A stretch of DNA of 64,000 nt from Pseudomonadota bacterium. Its GTDB lineage: Bacteria > Pseudomonadota > Gammaproteobacteria > Burkholderiales > JAKAFK01. Below are positions 43,314-56,000 of the stretch, piece after piece. The stretch is from contig JAJYKK010000003.1 of the NCBI GenBank assembly GCA_021788645.1, positions 1 through 64,000 on the forward strand. The letters run 5' to 3'. The first letter of the stretch is position 1. Every line of letters begins with the position of its first letter. The notes beneath the pieces are model-generated. The model was given only the letters and a program-made list of their open reading frames with translations. It had not been told where the DNA came from and did not search any database. The position numbers and the translations under genes are program-made.

Positions 43314-43949
43314 CTACTGGCCGCCGCCCCCGGTGCCCATGCGGACCACCGTGACCGGGATTCCGTTGTCGGTCAGGGAGCGCTTGGCGCGATCCAGGTC
43401 CGCTTGCGTATAGTAAGGCCCGAGCCGGACGCGATGCCATACCCCGGTGTCGGGCAGCTGCACGGTCTGCACGGCCGCCTCGATGCCGAGAAAGGCCAGC
43501 TTTGCCTTCATGCTGTCCGCTTCCGCCGATGTTCTGAAGGAGCCGACCTGCAGGTAATAATAGCGGTTTCCGGCGCTGGGCGCTTGCGTCGCGGCGGTGC
43601 CGGCGGGCGCCGCCGCGGCCGACGAGGCCGCCGGCGCCGCGGCGGGCGGGGTCGCCGGCCGGTTGCCGTTGCCCGGCAGGATGGTATAGAAATCGAAATT
43701 CGGCTTGGCGCTGCTCGGGGCGGGGGGCTGGGGGGCGCTGGCTTGCGCCGGGGGCTGCGCGGGCGCGGCGACGTTGGGCGCCGCGTCATGGGCGAAGCGG
43801 TTCACGAAAGGGCTCGGCATCCGATGGATGTAGACCACGACGGCCACCGAGATCCCCAGGCCGATCAGGATGCCGATGAAAATGCCCGTCAGCATCGGGT
43901 GGGTCCCGCGTTTGGCCGCCTTGGGCGGTGTCTTGTAGTCTCGGCTCAT
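43314..43949 (-). CDS. SPOR-domain membrane protein
   Basis: This 211-residue protein starts from the ATG at 43949. A short cytoplasmic basic segment (SRDYKTPPKAAKRGTHP) is followed by a membrane helix (about 20-40) and a long Ala/Pro-rich periplasmic linker. The C-terminal SPOR domain (about 130-205) has YYYLQVGSFRTSAEADSMKA and VWHRVRLGPYYTQADLDRAK. SPOR domains bind denuded glycan strands at the division septum, so it is probably a cell-division or FtsN-like protein. It starts 11 bases after argS. Confidence 0.9.
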   Translation of the reverse strand: MSRDYKTPPKAAKRGTHPMLTGIFIGILIGLGISVAVVVYIHRMPSPFVNRFAHDAAPNVAAPAQPPAQASAPQPPAPSSAKPNFDFYTILPGNGNRPATPPAAAPAASSAAAAPAGTAATQAPSAGNRYYYLQVGSFRTSAEADSMKAKLAFLGIEAAVQTVQLPDTGVWHRVRLGPYYTQADLDRAKRSLTDNGIPVTVVRMGTGGGGQ

Positions 43950-43960
43950 GGATGACAACT

Positions 43961-45703
43961 CTACATTTTTTGCGGCGCGCTCACGCCCAATAAGGATAAC
44001 CCGCTCGCCAACACCACGCGCACGGCCCCGATCAGCGCCAGGCGGGCGTGCCGGGTGGCCTCGTCGCTGACCAGGAACTGCTCCGCGTTGTAGTAGCTGT
44101 GAAACTCGGCGGCGAGCTCCTTCAGGTAATAGGCCACCAAGTGCGGCGCGAGTTCCTTGGCCGCCGATGCCACGGTTTCCGGGTATTGGGCCAGGCGCGC
44201 GCCCAGGGCACGCTCGTAGGGGCTTGCCAGGCGCTCGATCGGCGCATCGCCGAGGTCCTCGATGGCGCCGCCCCACTGTTCGAACACGCTGGCGATGCGG
44301 GCGTGTGCGTATTGGATGTAGTAGACCGGGTTCTCGTTGCTTTGCGACTTGGCGAGATCGAGGTCGAAATCGAGGTGCTGATCGCTTTTTCGCAGCACGT
44401 AGAAGAACCGGGCGGCATCGTTGCCGACTTCCGCCCGCAATTCGCGCAGGGTGACGAATTCGCCGCTACGCGTCGACATCGAGACCTTCTTGCCTTCCCG
44501 ATAGAGCACCGCGAACTGCACCAAGGCCACGGTGAGCTTGTCGGCATCGAGCCCGAGGGCCTGCAGCGCGCCGCGCACGCGCGGGATGTAGCCGTGATGA
44601 TCGGCACCCCAGATGTCGATGATGCGGTCGAAGCCGCGTTCATACTTGTTGAGATGGTAGGCGATGTCGGAGGCGAAGTAGGTGTATTGCCCGTTCTCGC
44701 GGCGCACCACCCGGTCCTTCTCGTCGCCGAAGGCGGTCGAGCGGAACCACTGGGCGCCGTCTTGAAGGTAAAGATGGCCATTCTGGCCGAGCAGGGCGAC
44801 GGCCCTCTCCACCAGCCGGCTGTCGAAGAGGGACTTCTCCGAGAACCACGCATCGAAGGTGACGCCGAATTGCGCCAAGTCGTCGCGCGCATCGCCGAGC
44901 TGCTCGGTGAGCGCAAAGTCGTGGAGGTACGCGTAGTCGGCGCCGAGCAGGGACTTGGCGGCGGCGATGAGATGGTCGAGATGGGCCTCCGGCTCGGTCG
45001 CGGCCGAGGGCGCGTCGGCCCACACCCGCGCGGGCTCGCGGACATAGCGCGTCCCGTGCGCCGCCTGGATCTGGCGCGCCATGGCGATCACGTACCCGCC
45101 CTGGTAGGCGTTGGCGGGGAAGGGAATGGCGAAGTCGTGCAGGGCGAGATAGCGCAGCCACGTGGACAGGGCCAGGATGTCCATCTGGCGGCCGGCGTCG
45201 TTGACGTAGAACTCCCGGGTGACCTCGAAGCCTGCCGCCGCCAGCACGTTGGCGAGGCTCGCGCCGAACGCGGCGCCGCGCCCGTGGCCCACATGCAGGG
45301 GGCCGGTGGGATTGGCGGAGACGAACTCCACCTGAACCTTCTGCCCGGCCCCGAGCGCACTGCGGCCGAACCGGCTGCCTAGCGAGAGCGCCTGGCGGAC
45401 GACTTCCATCACGGCATCCGGCCGGATGAAGAAATTGATGAAGCCCGGCCCGGCCAGCTCGACCCGCTCGAGGTAGGGCGAAGGCGCGAGCGCGGCCACG
45501 ATCGCTTCGGCGAGCTCGCGCGGGTTGCGGCCCAGCCCCTTGGCGAGCGGCAGCGCCACGCTGCTGGCGAAATCGCCGTGGGAGGCGAGCTTGGGCCGCT
45601 CGAGAGCGACGCCGACATCGCTCCCCGGCGCGACGCGCGAAAGCGCATCGGCGAGCAGTCGGGCCAGGTGGCCCTTGAGGTCGAAGCTGTGAGAAGAGGT
45701 CAT
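43961..45703 (-). CDS. argS: Arginyl-tRNA synthetase
   Basis: This is a 580-residue class I aminoacyl-tRNA synthetase. The HIGH-type motif is HVGHG in SANPTGPLHVGHGRGAAFG, and the KMSKS region reads KVSMSTRSGEFV, as is usual in ArgRS. The N-terminal additional domain and the C-terminal anticodon-binding helical domain (YIQYAHARIASVFEQWG onwards, ending GLSLLGVSAPQKM) are complete. A well-placed promoter lies upstream at 45727-45757. It is the first gene of the series argS-SPOR-dsbA. Confidence 0.97.
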   Translation of the reverse strand: MTSSHSFDLKGHLARLLADALSRVAPGSDVGVALERPKLASHGDFASSVALPLAKGLGRNPRELAEAIVAALAPSPYLERVELAGPGFINFFIRPDAVMEVVRQALSLGSRFGRSALGAGQKVQVEFVSANPTGPLHVGHGRGAAFGASLANVLAAAGFEVTREFYVNDAGRQMDILALSTWLRYLALHDFAIPFPANAYQGGYVIAMARQIQAAHGTRYVREPARVWADAPSAATEPEAHLDHLIAAAKSLLGADYAYLHDFALTEQLGDARDDLAQFGVTFDAWFSEKSLFDSRLVERAVALLGQNGHLYLQDGAQWFRSTAFGDEKDRVVRRENGQYTYFASDIAYHLNKYERGFDRIIDIWGADHHGYIPRVRGALQALGLDADKLTVALVQFAVLYREGKKVSMSTRSGEFVTLRELRAEVGNDAARFFYVLRKSDQHLDFDLDLAKSQSNENPVYYIQYAHARIASVFEQWGGAIEDLGDAPIERLASPYERALGARLAQYPETVASAAKELAPHLVAYYLKELAAEFHSYYNAEQFLVSDEATRHARLALIGAVRVVLASGLSLLGVSAPQKM

Positions 45704-45726
45704 GTCCGTGATCGCCAGAATTGCGT

Positions 45727-45757
45727 ATTATAGCCGCACTCTGGGCCATTTTGTCAG
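45727..45757 (-). promoter_or_regulatory. Predicted promoter of argS
   Basis: On the minus strand CTGACA (45757-45752), a 19-base spacer and a perfect TATAAT (45732-45727) stand about 24 bases before the argS start. The remaining bases up to 45900 show no gene. Confidence 0.65.
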
Positions 45758-45900
45758 GGCGGACAGGCGCCCGCGGGGGATCGGCCCGGGCCGCCTGCCG
45801 TGCGCAGAACGAACGTCGGTGCCGGATCAGGACGCATGATTCGTCCGCCTGTCCCGTCGATGGGAAGCGGACGGAGGCTGTTGCCGTGGGCCAGGGCCGC

Positions 45901-46905
45901 TCAACGCCTGGGCGGTTCCGGCGCCCCCTTCACCTGGAGCATGATCTTGCCGATGTGCTGGCTGGATTCCATCAAGTCGTGCGCCCGCTTCGCGTCCGTC
46001 AGAGGAAAGGTCGCGTGAATGACCGGCTTTACCTTGCCCGATTCGAGCAGCGGCCATACCTGCCTGCGCAGCGCCTCCGCGATCGCCGTCTTTTCCGCCA
46101 GGGGGCGTGGTCGCAGCGTCGACCCGGTGAAGGTCAGGCGTTTGACCATGATCGGTAGCGCATCCAGGGCGACCTTGCTGCCCTGCAAGAACGCGATTTG
46201 CACCAGACGCCCCTCCAGCGCGAGCGCCCCGAGGTTCTTTTCGATGTACGGTTCGCCGACGATGTCCAGGATCAGGTCCACGCCGTTGTCACCGGTGAGG
46301 TGTGCAATTTCCGTGGCAAAATCCTGCTCGCGATAATTGATCGCGGCATCCGCCCCAACCCCGAGACAGAACTGGGCCTTCGCCGCGCTGCCCACCGTAG
46401 TATAGACGGTGGCGCCGAATGCCTTGGCCAACTGGATGGCGGTCAGACCGATGCCGCTGGACCCGCCGTGGACCAGGAAACGTTCCCCCGCCTTCAGCCG
46501 GCCGCGGTCCAACACATTCGTCCAGACCGTGAAGAAGTTCTCCGGCAATGATGCCGCCTCTTCCAGCGTCAGGCCCTTTGGGATGGGCAGGCAATGTGCC
46601 GCCGGCACCGAACAGTATTCGGCATAGCCGCCGCCGGGAACCAGCGCGCACACCCAGTCATCGGTCTTCCATTGCGTGACATCGCCGGCGACGGCGCTCA
46701 CACGCCCCGCGACTTCCAGTCCGAGGATGGGCGATGCCCCGGGGGGTGGGGGATACGAGCCCGCCCGCTGCAAGAGATCAGGCCGGTTGACGCCGGCGTA
46801 GTGCACTTCGATCACGACCTCGCCGGCGTGCGGCTGCGGCACGGGCCCTTCGACGATCTTCATGACATCGCTTGGGCCCCCTGTTCCGTGGTCTATGTGG
46901 CGCAT
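45901..46905 (-). CDS. NAD(P)H:quinone oxidoreductase, zeta-crystallin type
   Basis: This 334-residue zinc-free medium-chain reductase starts from the ATG at 46905 (MRHIDHGTGGPSDVMKIVEG). The GroES-like domain has YAGVNRPDLLQRAGSYPPPP and LGLEVAGRVSAVAGDV. The Rossmann domain loop is VHGGSSGIGLTAIQLAKAFG, typical of the quinone oxidoreductase (PIG3/QOR) branch. It probably reduces quinones or related enones with NADPH. It stands alone between HD-GYP and argS genes, with about 150 bp of empty sequence before it. Confidence 0.9.
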   Translation of the reverse strand: MRHIDHGTGGPSDVMKIVEGPVPQPHAGEVVIEVHYAGVNRPDLLQRAGSYPPPPGASPILGLEVAGRVSAVAGDVTQWKTDDWVCALVPGGGYAEYCSVPAAHCLPIPKGLTLEEAASLPENFFTVWTNVLDRGRLKAGERFLVHGGSSGIGLTAIQLAKAFGATVYTTVGSAAKAQFCLGVGADAAINYREQDFATEIAHLTGDNGVDLILDIVGEPYIEKNLGALALEGRLVQIAFLQGSKVALDALPIMVKRLTFTGSTLRPRPLAEKTAIAEALRRQVWPLLESGKVKPVIHATFPLTDAKRAHDLMESSQHIGKIMLQVKGAPEPPRR

Positions 46906-47055
46906 TAAGCGGTACCCCCGGCTTTGCTGGGTCGAATTCAAATCGGCGGATCCATCCTGGTCTGGCGGCGGGCGAACCCCGCATTCTTGCCAGTATAGGC
47001 CGGCCAAGACGGTCCGCCTGTGCTGCCGCGCACGCCTTGCGGCGCCAGCGGCAGG

Positions 47056-48174
47056 CTAACGGTAGCCCCACAAGGCCTCGAAGTCGACCGTCACGGCGAG
47101 GTCGCGTGCGACCATCTCCTTGATCGCGAAGCGAGGATCGCGCGTGTCCCGGGTGACCGGAAAGGCCAGCACCGCCCCGCGGGGGCCGACGACGCTCTTG
47201 ACGACGGGGCAGGTCGCGGCGGCGTCCGCGCGGCGGCGGATGACCACGGCCACTTCGCCGTTTTGCAGCCGCACGAACGACCCCGGCGGGAAAACGCCCA
47301 GTTCCTTGATGAGGAGCTGGGCGAGGCCCGCGTCGATGCCGCATGCGCGCTGCAGGAAGATGTCGCGCAAGGCATTGCGCGCGAGCAGCGGCGCCCGGTA
47401 GGAACGGGGGGAAACCATGGCGCCGTATCGGTCGGCGAGCGCGACGATGCGCGCGGCAAGGTCGATTTCCGGACCCTTGAGCGCGGCGGGGTAGCCGCTG
47501 CCGTCCAGGCGCTCGTGATGTTGCGCGACGGCGGTGATCCAGGTTTCGTCGGCCACGCCCGCCCGCCGCAGGATGTCCGCGCCTTGCGCCGGATGCGCCG
47601 CCAGCGCCGCGCGCTGTTCCTCGCTCAGGGGGCCGCGCTGCTTCTGCAGCACTTCCTGCAGGCCCGCGAGGGCGATATTGGCCGTCAGCGCGCCCGCAAC
47701 GATGGCCCTGCGCGCCGCGGGGTCCAATTCCCTGCGCAGGGCGATCAGCTCGCTCAGGATCGATACCTGCAGGGGATGAAGGACCGTGTAGCGGTCCCCT
47801 TGGTCGAGATGCAAGGCGCCCAGCGCCGCGCACGGATCATGGGCGCATAGGGACTGGATCTCCTCGACGGCCGCCAGGACCTGGGCGGGGGCCTGCGGGT
47901 CGGCGTCGACCAACGCGCGCAGCGTCCCGCCCAGGCGCAGCTTGAATCGTTCGAGCAGGGCGAAGGGGGAGTCCTTCGCGCCTCCCCGCGCCGGGGGGTC
48001 TTGAACCCGCTCCCGCACGTCCCAGCGGAACAGGCCGCGCGCGATCAGCTGCTCGAGCTGCCAGGCGCTTTCGATGACGTGCCCCCTTCTCAGGAGCAGC
48101 ACCCCGGAACGGTCAAAGCAATCGAACGGCAAGGGCTCGCCGACCCGTACGCTCCCGGTCTCGACACGGTTCAT
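47056..48174 (-). CDS. HD-GYP-type protein with degenerate metal site
   Basis: This 372-residue protein starts from the ATG at 48174, set by AGGAGGT seven bases upstream; a GTG at 48183 lies inside that ribosome-binding site. The HD-GYP domain spans about 125-300. The GYP part is intact (HHERLDGSGYP, residues 219-229) and ALADRYGAM is present. The HD dyad normally in a LLHDIGK segment is lost (residues 162-170 read ALTANIALA). Hydrolysis of c-di-GMP is therefore unlikely and a binding or scaffold role is more plausible. The N-terminal 120 residues and C-terminal 70 are not recognised. Confidence 0.85.
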   Translation of the reverse strand: MNRVETGSVRVGEPLPFDCFDRSGVLLLRRGHVIESAWQLEQLIARGLFRWDVRERVQDPPARGGAKDSPFALLERFKLRLGGTLRALVDADPQAPAQVLAAVEEIQSLCAHDPCAALGALHLDQGDRYTVLHPLQVSILSELIALRRELDPAARRAIVAGALTANIALAGLQEVLQKQRGPLSEEQRAALAAHPAQGADILRRAGVADETWITAVAQHHERLDGSGYPAALKGPEIDLAARIVALADRYGAMVSPRSYRAPLLARNALRDIFLQRACGIDAGLAQLLIKELGVFPPGSFVRLQNGEVAVVIRRRADAAATCPVVKSVVGPRGAVLAFPVTRDTRDPRFAIKEMVARDLAVTVDFEALWGYR

Positions 48175-48232
48175 GACGGTCACCTCCTCCGTTGGCGCAA
48201 GCTATCTAATTATTTTTACGTGGCTTTTTACC

Positions 48233-48261
48233 CTCATACCATAACAAAACAGAAAAGGCAA
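48233..48261 (-). promoter_or_regulatory. Predicted promoter of the HD-GYP-like gene
   Basis: TTGCCT (48261-48256), a 17-base spacer and TATGAG (48238-48233) lie in an A+T-rich gap between priA and this gene, so it has its own promoter despite following priA. Confidence 0.55.
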
Positions 48262-48305
48262 GATATTCTGCGCGGAGGATGCCCTGGCGGATCGCCGCCC
48301 AGGCG

Positions 48306-50498
48306 TCAGAACTCGATCGGATCGACGTCCAGGTGCCAGCGCACGTTCCCGGCCGGCAGCGCGGCAAGGAGCGTGCCCCAGCGCGTGAGGAACAGCTGGA
48401 GCGCCCTGCGGGAGCGTGCCTGGACCAGGAGCTGCGCGCGGTCGCGGCCATTGATGCGGGTGAGCTGCGCGGGCACCGGATCGTACAGCGTGACCGGCGG
48501 GTCGCAGGCGCGGCCGGCCTCGGCACAGGCGGTCAGGAAGGCGAGCGCCTCCTGGATCCCGGGGGCCTCCGCGCGCACCATGGCCTGCGCGACGAAGGGG
48601 GGAAAGCCGAGCGCCTTGCGTTCGGCGAGCAGCGTCTGGGCAAAAGCGCCATAATCCTGGTGGGCGAGCGCGCGATAGACCGGATGGTCGGGGAAGGCGG
48701 TCTGGATGAGGACTTCTCCCGGGAGTTCGCCGCGCCCCGCCCGGCCCGCGACTTGCACGAGCTGGGCGAAGAGGCGCTCGGAGGCGCGGAAGTCCGCGCT
48801 GTACAGGGCGCTGTCGGCATTGAGCACGCCCACCAGGGTGAGCCTCGGGAAGTCGTGGCCCTTGACCAGCATCTGCGTTCCCACCAGGATGTCGACCGCT
48901 CCTGCGCGCACGCGCGCCGCCATGGCCTCGAACGTCTGGCGCCCCCGCGTGCTGTCGCGGTCGATCCGAAGAATGCGCGCGGCGGGGAAGTGCTGCCCCA
49001 GGTTTTCCTCGATCCGCTGCGTGCCGTGCCCGATCAGCTTGAGGTCGAGATTGCCGCATTGCGGGCAGGCGCCCGGCGGCTGCGCGCTCCAGCCGCAGTG
49101 GTGACAGCGCAGCCGCTTATCGCGCAAATGATAGACCAGCTTGGCGCCGCCGCAGCGCGGGCAGGCGGCGAGGTAGCCGCAGCCGGGACAATACAGCGCG
49201 GGGGCATAGCCGCGGCGATTGATGAACAGGAGGCTTTGTTCGCCGCGCGACAACCGCTGCCCGATCGCCGCCAGAAGCGGCGCGCTCAGCGCCTCGCGCG
49301 CGGACGGCGGGGGCAGAGTCTTCACGGCAGGCAGGCCTGCGCCCGGCACCGCGCGCACCGGAAGCCGCACCTTCCGGTAGCGGCCGGTGGCGGCATGATG
49401 GAAGGTCTCGAGCGAGGGCGTGGCGGAGCCCAGCACCACCGGGCATGAGCGCTCGCGGGCGCGCACCACCGCGAGGTCGCGTGCGCAATAGCGCAGCCCC
49501 TCCTGCTGCTTGTAGGAGGCATCATGCTCCTCGTCGACCACCACGAGCCTGAGCCGGGGCATGGGCGCAAAGACGGCGAGCCGCGTCCCGAGCACCAGCG
49601 AGGCCACGCCCTGGCCCGCCTGGGCCCAGGCGTCCGCCCGGGCCCGGCTGCTCATGCCGCTGTGCACGCTGCTCACGCGCACCCCGGGCAGCCGTTGCCG
49701 GAAGGTGTGCTCCAGCTGGGGCGTGAGGTTGATCTCGGGGACCAGCATGAGCACCTGGCCGCCGTCCGCGATGGCGCTCTGCGCGGCCCGCAAGTAGATT
49801 TCGGTCTTGCCGCTGCCGGTGATGCCATGGAGCAGCGTCACCTGAAACCCCTGCGACTGCTGCGCCTCGATGAGGGCCAGGGCTTCCGCCTGGCCGGCAT
49901 TGAGCGCAGGGGCGAGCACGGCGGGCGGCCCCGCCGCCGCCGTCGCCGAAGGCGCGCGCGGCTGCGCGGCGGCCCATCCGGAGGCGACGAACGCCGCGAG
50001 CACCCGCCGCTCATGGGCGCGGCCGGCGCCCGCGGGGACCACGGCCTCGCCCGCCTGCAGCCGGTCGAGGAGCCGCCGCCCGACCCGTGCCCGCGCGGGC
50101 AGCGCCGTGGCCGCGATCCGTCTTCCCATGTCGGTGATGCAGTAGGACAGGGGCGCAGGGTCGGCGTTGAGCTTCGGGCGGCGCAGCAGGGGGGGCAGGC
50201 ACAGCGCCAGCACCTGGCCGAGGGGGTGGTGGTAGTAGTCGCTGCAAAACCGCGCCAGCCGCAGGATGTCCGGCGGCAGCGGGTCTTCCTCGCGCACGAT
50301 GCGGGTGACGGACTTGAGCTTGTGGGCGGCGATGCCCGTCCGTTCGGACACGGCGAGGAGGATGCCGGTCCGCGGGCGCCCGTTGAACGGCACGATCACG
50401 CGGCGCCCGATGTCGGTGTGCGTCGCATCCAAGGCGACATAGTCGAACACGCTGTGGACGGGGACATCCAGCGCGACTTGCACGAAACGGCTGCCCAT
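48306..50498 (-). CDS. priA: Primosomal helicase PriA
   Basis: This 730-residue protein restarts replication at stalled forks. The N-terminal 3'-DNA-binding domain starts VQVALDVPVHSVFDYV. The helicase core has GITGSGKTEIY (Walker A) and VVDEEHDASYKQQ (DEEH box). Zinc-binding cysteines follow in CPGCGYLAACPRCGG, then RCHHCGW and CPQCG. The motifs GTQMLVKGHDFPRLTLVGVL and QVAGRAGRG complete the superfamily 2 set. The length is normal. It follows hemE on the same strand. Confidence 0.97.
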   Translation of the reverse strand: MGSRFVQVALDVPVHSVFDYVALDATHTDIGRRVIVPFNGRPRTGILLAVSERTGIAAHKLKSVTRIVREEDPLPPDILRLARFCSDYYHHPLGQVLALCLPPLLRRPKLNADPAPLSYCITDMGRRIAATALPARARVGRRLLDRLQAGEAVVPAGAGRAHERRVLAAFVASGWAAAQPRAPSATAAAGPPAVLAPALNAGQAEALALIEAQQSQGFQVTLLHGITGSGKTEIYLRAAQSAIADGGQVLMLVPEINLTPQLEHTFRQRLPGVRVSSVHSGMSSRARADAWAQAGQGVASLVLGTRLAVFAPMPRLRLVVVDEEHDASYKQQEGLRYCARDLAVVRARERSCPVVLGSATPSLETFHHAATGRYRKVRLPVRAVPGAGLPAVKTLPPPSAREALSAPLLAAIGQRLSRGEQSLLFINRRGYAPALYCPGCGYLAACPRCGGAKLVYHLRDKRLRCHHCGWSAQPPGACPQCGNLDLKLIGHGTQRIEENLGQHFPAARILRIDRDSTRGRQTFEAMAARVRAGAVDILVGTQMLVKGHDFPRLTLVGVLNADSALYSADFRASERLFAQLVQVAGRAGRGELPGEVLIQTAFPDHPVYRALAHQDYGAFAQTLLAERKALGFPPFVAQAMVRAEAPGIQEALAFLTACAEAGRACDPPVTLYDPVPAQLTRINGRDRAQLLVQARSRRALQLFLTRWGTLLAALPAGNVRWHLDVDPIEF

Positions 50499-50517
50499 GG
50501 CCGGGGCGCGGGACCGC

Positions 50518-53003
<2,486 letters not shown>

Positions 53004-53023
53004 CTACCCCGGAGTGTTTCGGC

Positions 53024-56000
53024 TCAAAGTTGCAGCAGGCTGTTCAATTCGGCCGCCTTCGGCTTCACCAGCCAGAAACGGGAGGCGGACTCGCGGAAGG
53101 CGTCGAGCAGCGCGCGCCCGCGCGGGCTGCCGGTCAGGCCGACATGGCGCTCGATCTGGGCACGCAGGAATTCGCGGTATTGCGCCATGGGCTCCGGATC
53201 GATGCGGTGGATGTCGATGAGCTCGTTGTTGTAGCGGTTGGGGAAATCGCCCCCCTTGTCATAGACCAGGGCGAAGCCGCCGGTCATCCCGGCGCCGAAG
53301 TTGAGGCCGGTCTCGCCGAGCACGATCACGCAGCCCCCGGTCATGTATTCGCACCCGTGATCGCCGACGCCCTCCACGACCGCCATCGCGCCCGAGTTGC
53401 GGACCGCGAAGCGCTCGCCGGCGATCCCCGCGGCGTTGAGCCGCCCCCCGGTGGCCCCGTAGAGGCAGGTATTGCCCATGATGACGGCCTCATGGGGGAG
53501 GAAGCGCGCCTCCTGCGGCGGGAAGAGCACCAGCTGGCCGCCGGCCATGCCCTTGCCGACGTAGTCGTTGGCGTCGCCCTCGAGCACCAGGGTGAGGCCG
53601 GGCGCGTTCCACACGCCGAAGCTTTGCCCGGCGCTGCCGCGGCAGCGGAGGGTCAGGCAGTCCGCCGGCAAGCCGCCGGCGCCGTGCGTGCGCGCGATCT
53701 CTCCGGAGACCCGCGCGCCGATGGAGCGGTGGGTATTGCAAACGGCGTATTCGAGGGTGAGCGGGGTCTGCGCCTCGATCGCCGAGCGGGCGTCCGCCAG
53801 CATTTTCTCGGCGAGCTCGGCCTTGTCGAAGGAGGGGTTGGCGGCGCTCACGCAAAAGCGAGGTTCGTCCGCCGGGATGCCCCCTTCGCGGGTCAGTGCG
53901 GAAAGATCGAGCTTGGCCTGGCGCGCGGTCTCGCCCGGTATGCGCTCGAGCAGGTCGACGCGGCCGATCAGGTCGGCGAGCCGCGCCACGCCGAGGCGCG
54001 CCATCCACTCCCGCGTCTCCCGGGCCACGAACGTGAAATAGTTCATCACCATCTCGGGCAGCCCGACGAAATGCTGGGAACGCAGCCGCGCGTCCTGCGT
54101 GGCCACGCCGGTCGCGCAGTTGTTCAGGTGGCAGATGCGCAGGTACTTGCAGCCCAGCGCGATCATGGGCGCGGTGCCGAAGCCGAAGCTCTCGGCGCCG
54201 AGAATCGCCGCCTTGACGACGTCCAGGCCGGTCTTGAGGCCGCCGTCGGCCTGGACCCGCACGCGCCCGCGCAGCCCGTTGGCGCGCAAGACCTGCTGCG
54301 CCTCCGACAGCCCCAGCTCCCAGGGGGTGCCGGCATATTTGACGCTGGTCAGCGGGGAGGCGCCGGTGCCGCCGTCGTAGCCGGAAATCGTGATGAGATC
54401 GGCGTAGGCCTTGGCCACGCCCGCCGCGATCGTTCCGACGCCCGGCTCGGCGACGAGCTTGACCGACACGAGCGCGGTGGGATTGATCTGCTTGAGATCG
54501 AAGATGAGCTGCGCGAGATCCTCGATCGAGTAGATGTCGTGGTGGGGCGGCGGCGAGATGAGGCTGATGCCGGGCTTGGAGCAGCGCAGCCGGGCGATCA
54601 TCTCCGAGACCTTGTGGCCCGGCAGCTGCCCCCCCTCGCCGGGCTTGGCCCCTTGCGCCATCTTGATCTGGAGCACTTCGGCGTTGACCAGGTAGTGGGG
54701 CGTGACGCCGAAGCGCCCGGAGGCCACCTGCTTGATCTTGGACATCTTGACGGTGCCGTAGCGGGCCGGGTCTTCGCCGCCTTCGCCCGAGTTGGAGCGG
54801 CCGCCCAGCCGGTTCATGGCTTCTGCGAGGGCCTCGTGGGCCTCGGGGGACAGGGCGCCCAGGCTCATGCCCGCCGAATCGAAGCGCTTCAGGATGGCTT
54901 CCTCGGGTTCCACCTCGTCCAGCGGGATCGGCGCGAGACCCTCCTTGAGCCGCAGCAGGTCCCGCAGCATGGCCACCGGGCGGCCGTTCACGCGCTCGGC
55001 GAACGCCCGGTAGGCGCCATAGTCGCCGGTGCGCACCGCCTTCTGCAGCTCGACGACGACGTCCGGGTTGTAGGCATGGTATTCCTCGCCGAACACGAAC
55101 TTGAGCAGGCCGCCTTGGCCGACGGGCTTGAGGGGATTGAACGCCGCGCGCGCGAGGCGTCGCTGGTCGTCCTCGAAGTCCTTGAAATCCGCCCCCGCCA
55201 CGCGGGAGACCGTGCCGGTCAGGCACAAGGCGACGACGTCCGGGTGGATGCCGATGGCTTCGAAGAGCTGCGCGCCGCGGTAGCTGGCGATGCTCGAGAT
55301 GCCCATCTTGGACATGATCTTGAGCAGCCCCTTGTTGATGCCCTTGCGGTAGTTGCTCAGCGCCTTGGCGGGCGGAAGCTTGACCTCGCCGGCCCGCGCC
55401 AGTTCGAGCAGGGTCTGGTAGGCGAGATAGGGATAGACCGCCGTCGCGCCGTAGCCGATCAGCGTGGCGACCTGGTGCGGATCGCGCGCGGCGCCGGTTT
55501 CCACCACGATGTTGGCGTCGCAGCGCAGCCCGTGGGCGATGAGCGCGTGGTGGACGCAGCCGGTGGCAAACAGCGCGTGGATCGGCAATCGCGTGGGTGC
55601 GATCGCGCGGTCGGACAGCACCAGGATCACGTGGCCGTCGCGCACCGCGGCCACCGCCTCGCGCGCGAGCTGCTCCAGCGCCTCGCGCAAGGCGATCTTT
55701 TCCGGGTCGTAGGTGAGATCCAACGTGATCGCACGGTATTCCGGCTGCGCCAGGCGGGTGAGCCGGGCGAACTTGTCGTGGCTCAGGACGGGGGAGTTCA
55801 CCTCCAGGCGCCGGGCATGCTCGGGCGTCTCCTGGAAGAGGTTGCGTTCCGGGCCGAAGCAGGTGTTGAGCGACATCACGACCGCTTCGCGGATCGGGTC
55901 GATGGGGGGATTCGTCACCTGGGCGAACTGCTGGCGCAGGTAGTCGAAGGGCAGCCGCACCTTCTGGGAGAGCACCGCCATCGGGGTGTCATCGCCCATG

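Noticed and set aside
48175-48183. GTG at 48183 as the start of the HD-GYP-like gene
   Set aside because: It lies within the AGGAGGTGA ribosome-binding site of the ATG at 48174, which is therefore the better start.
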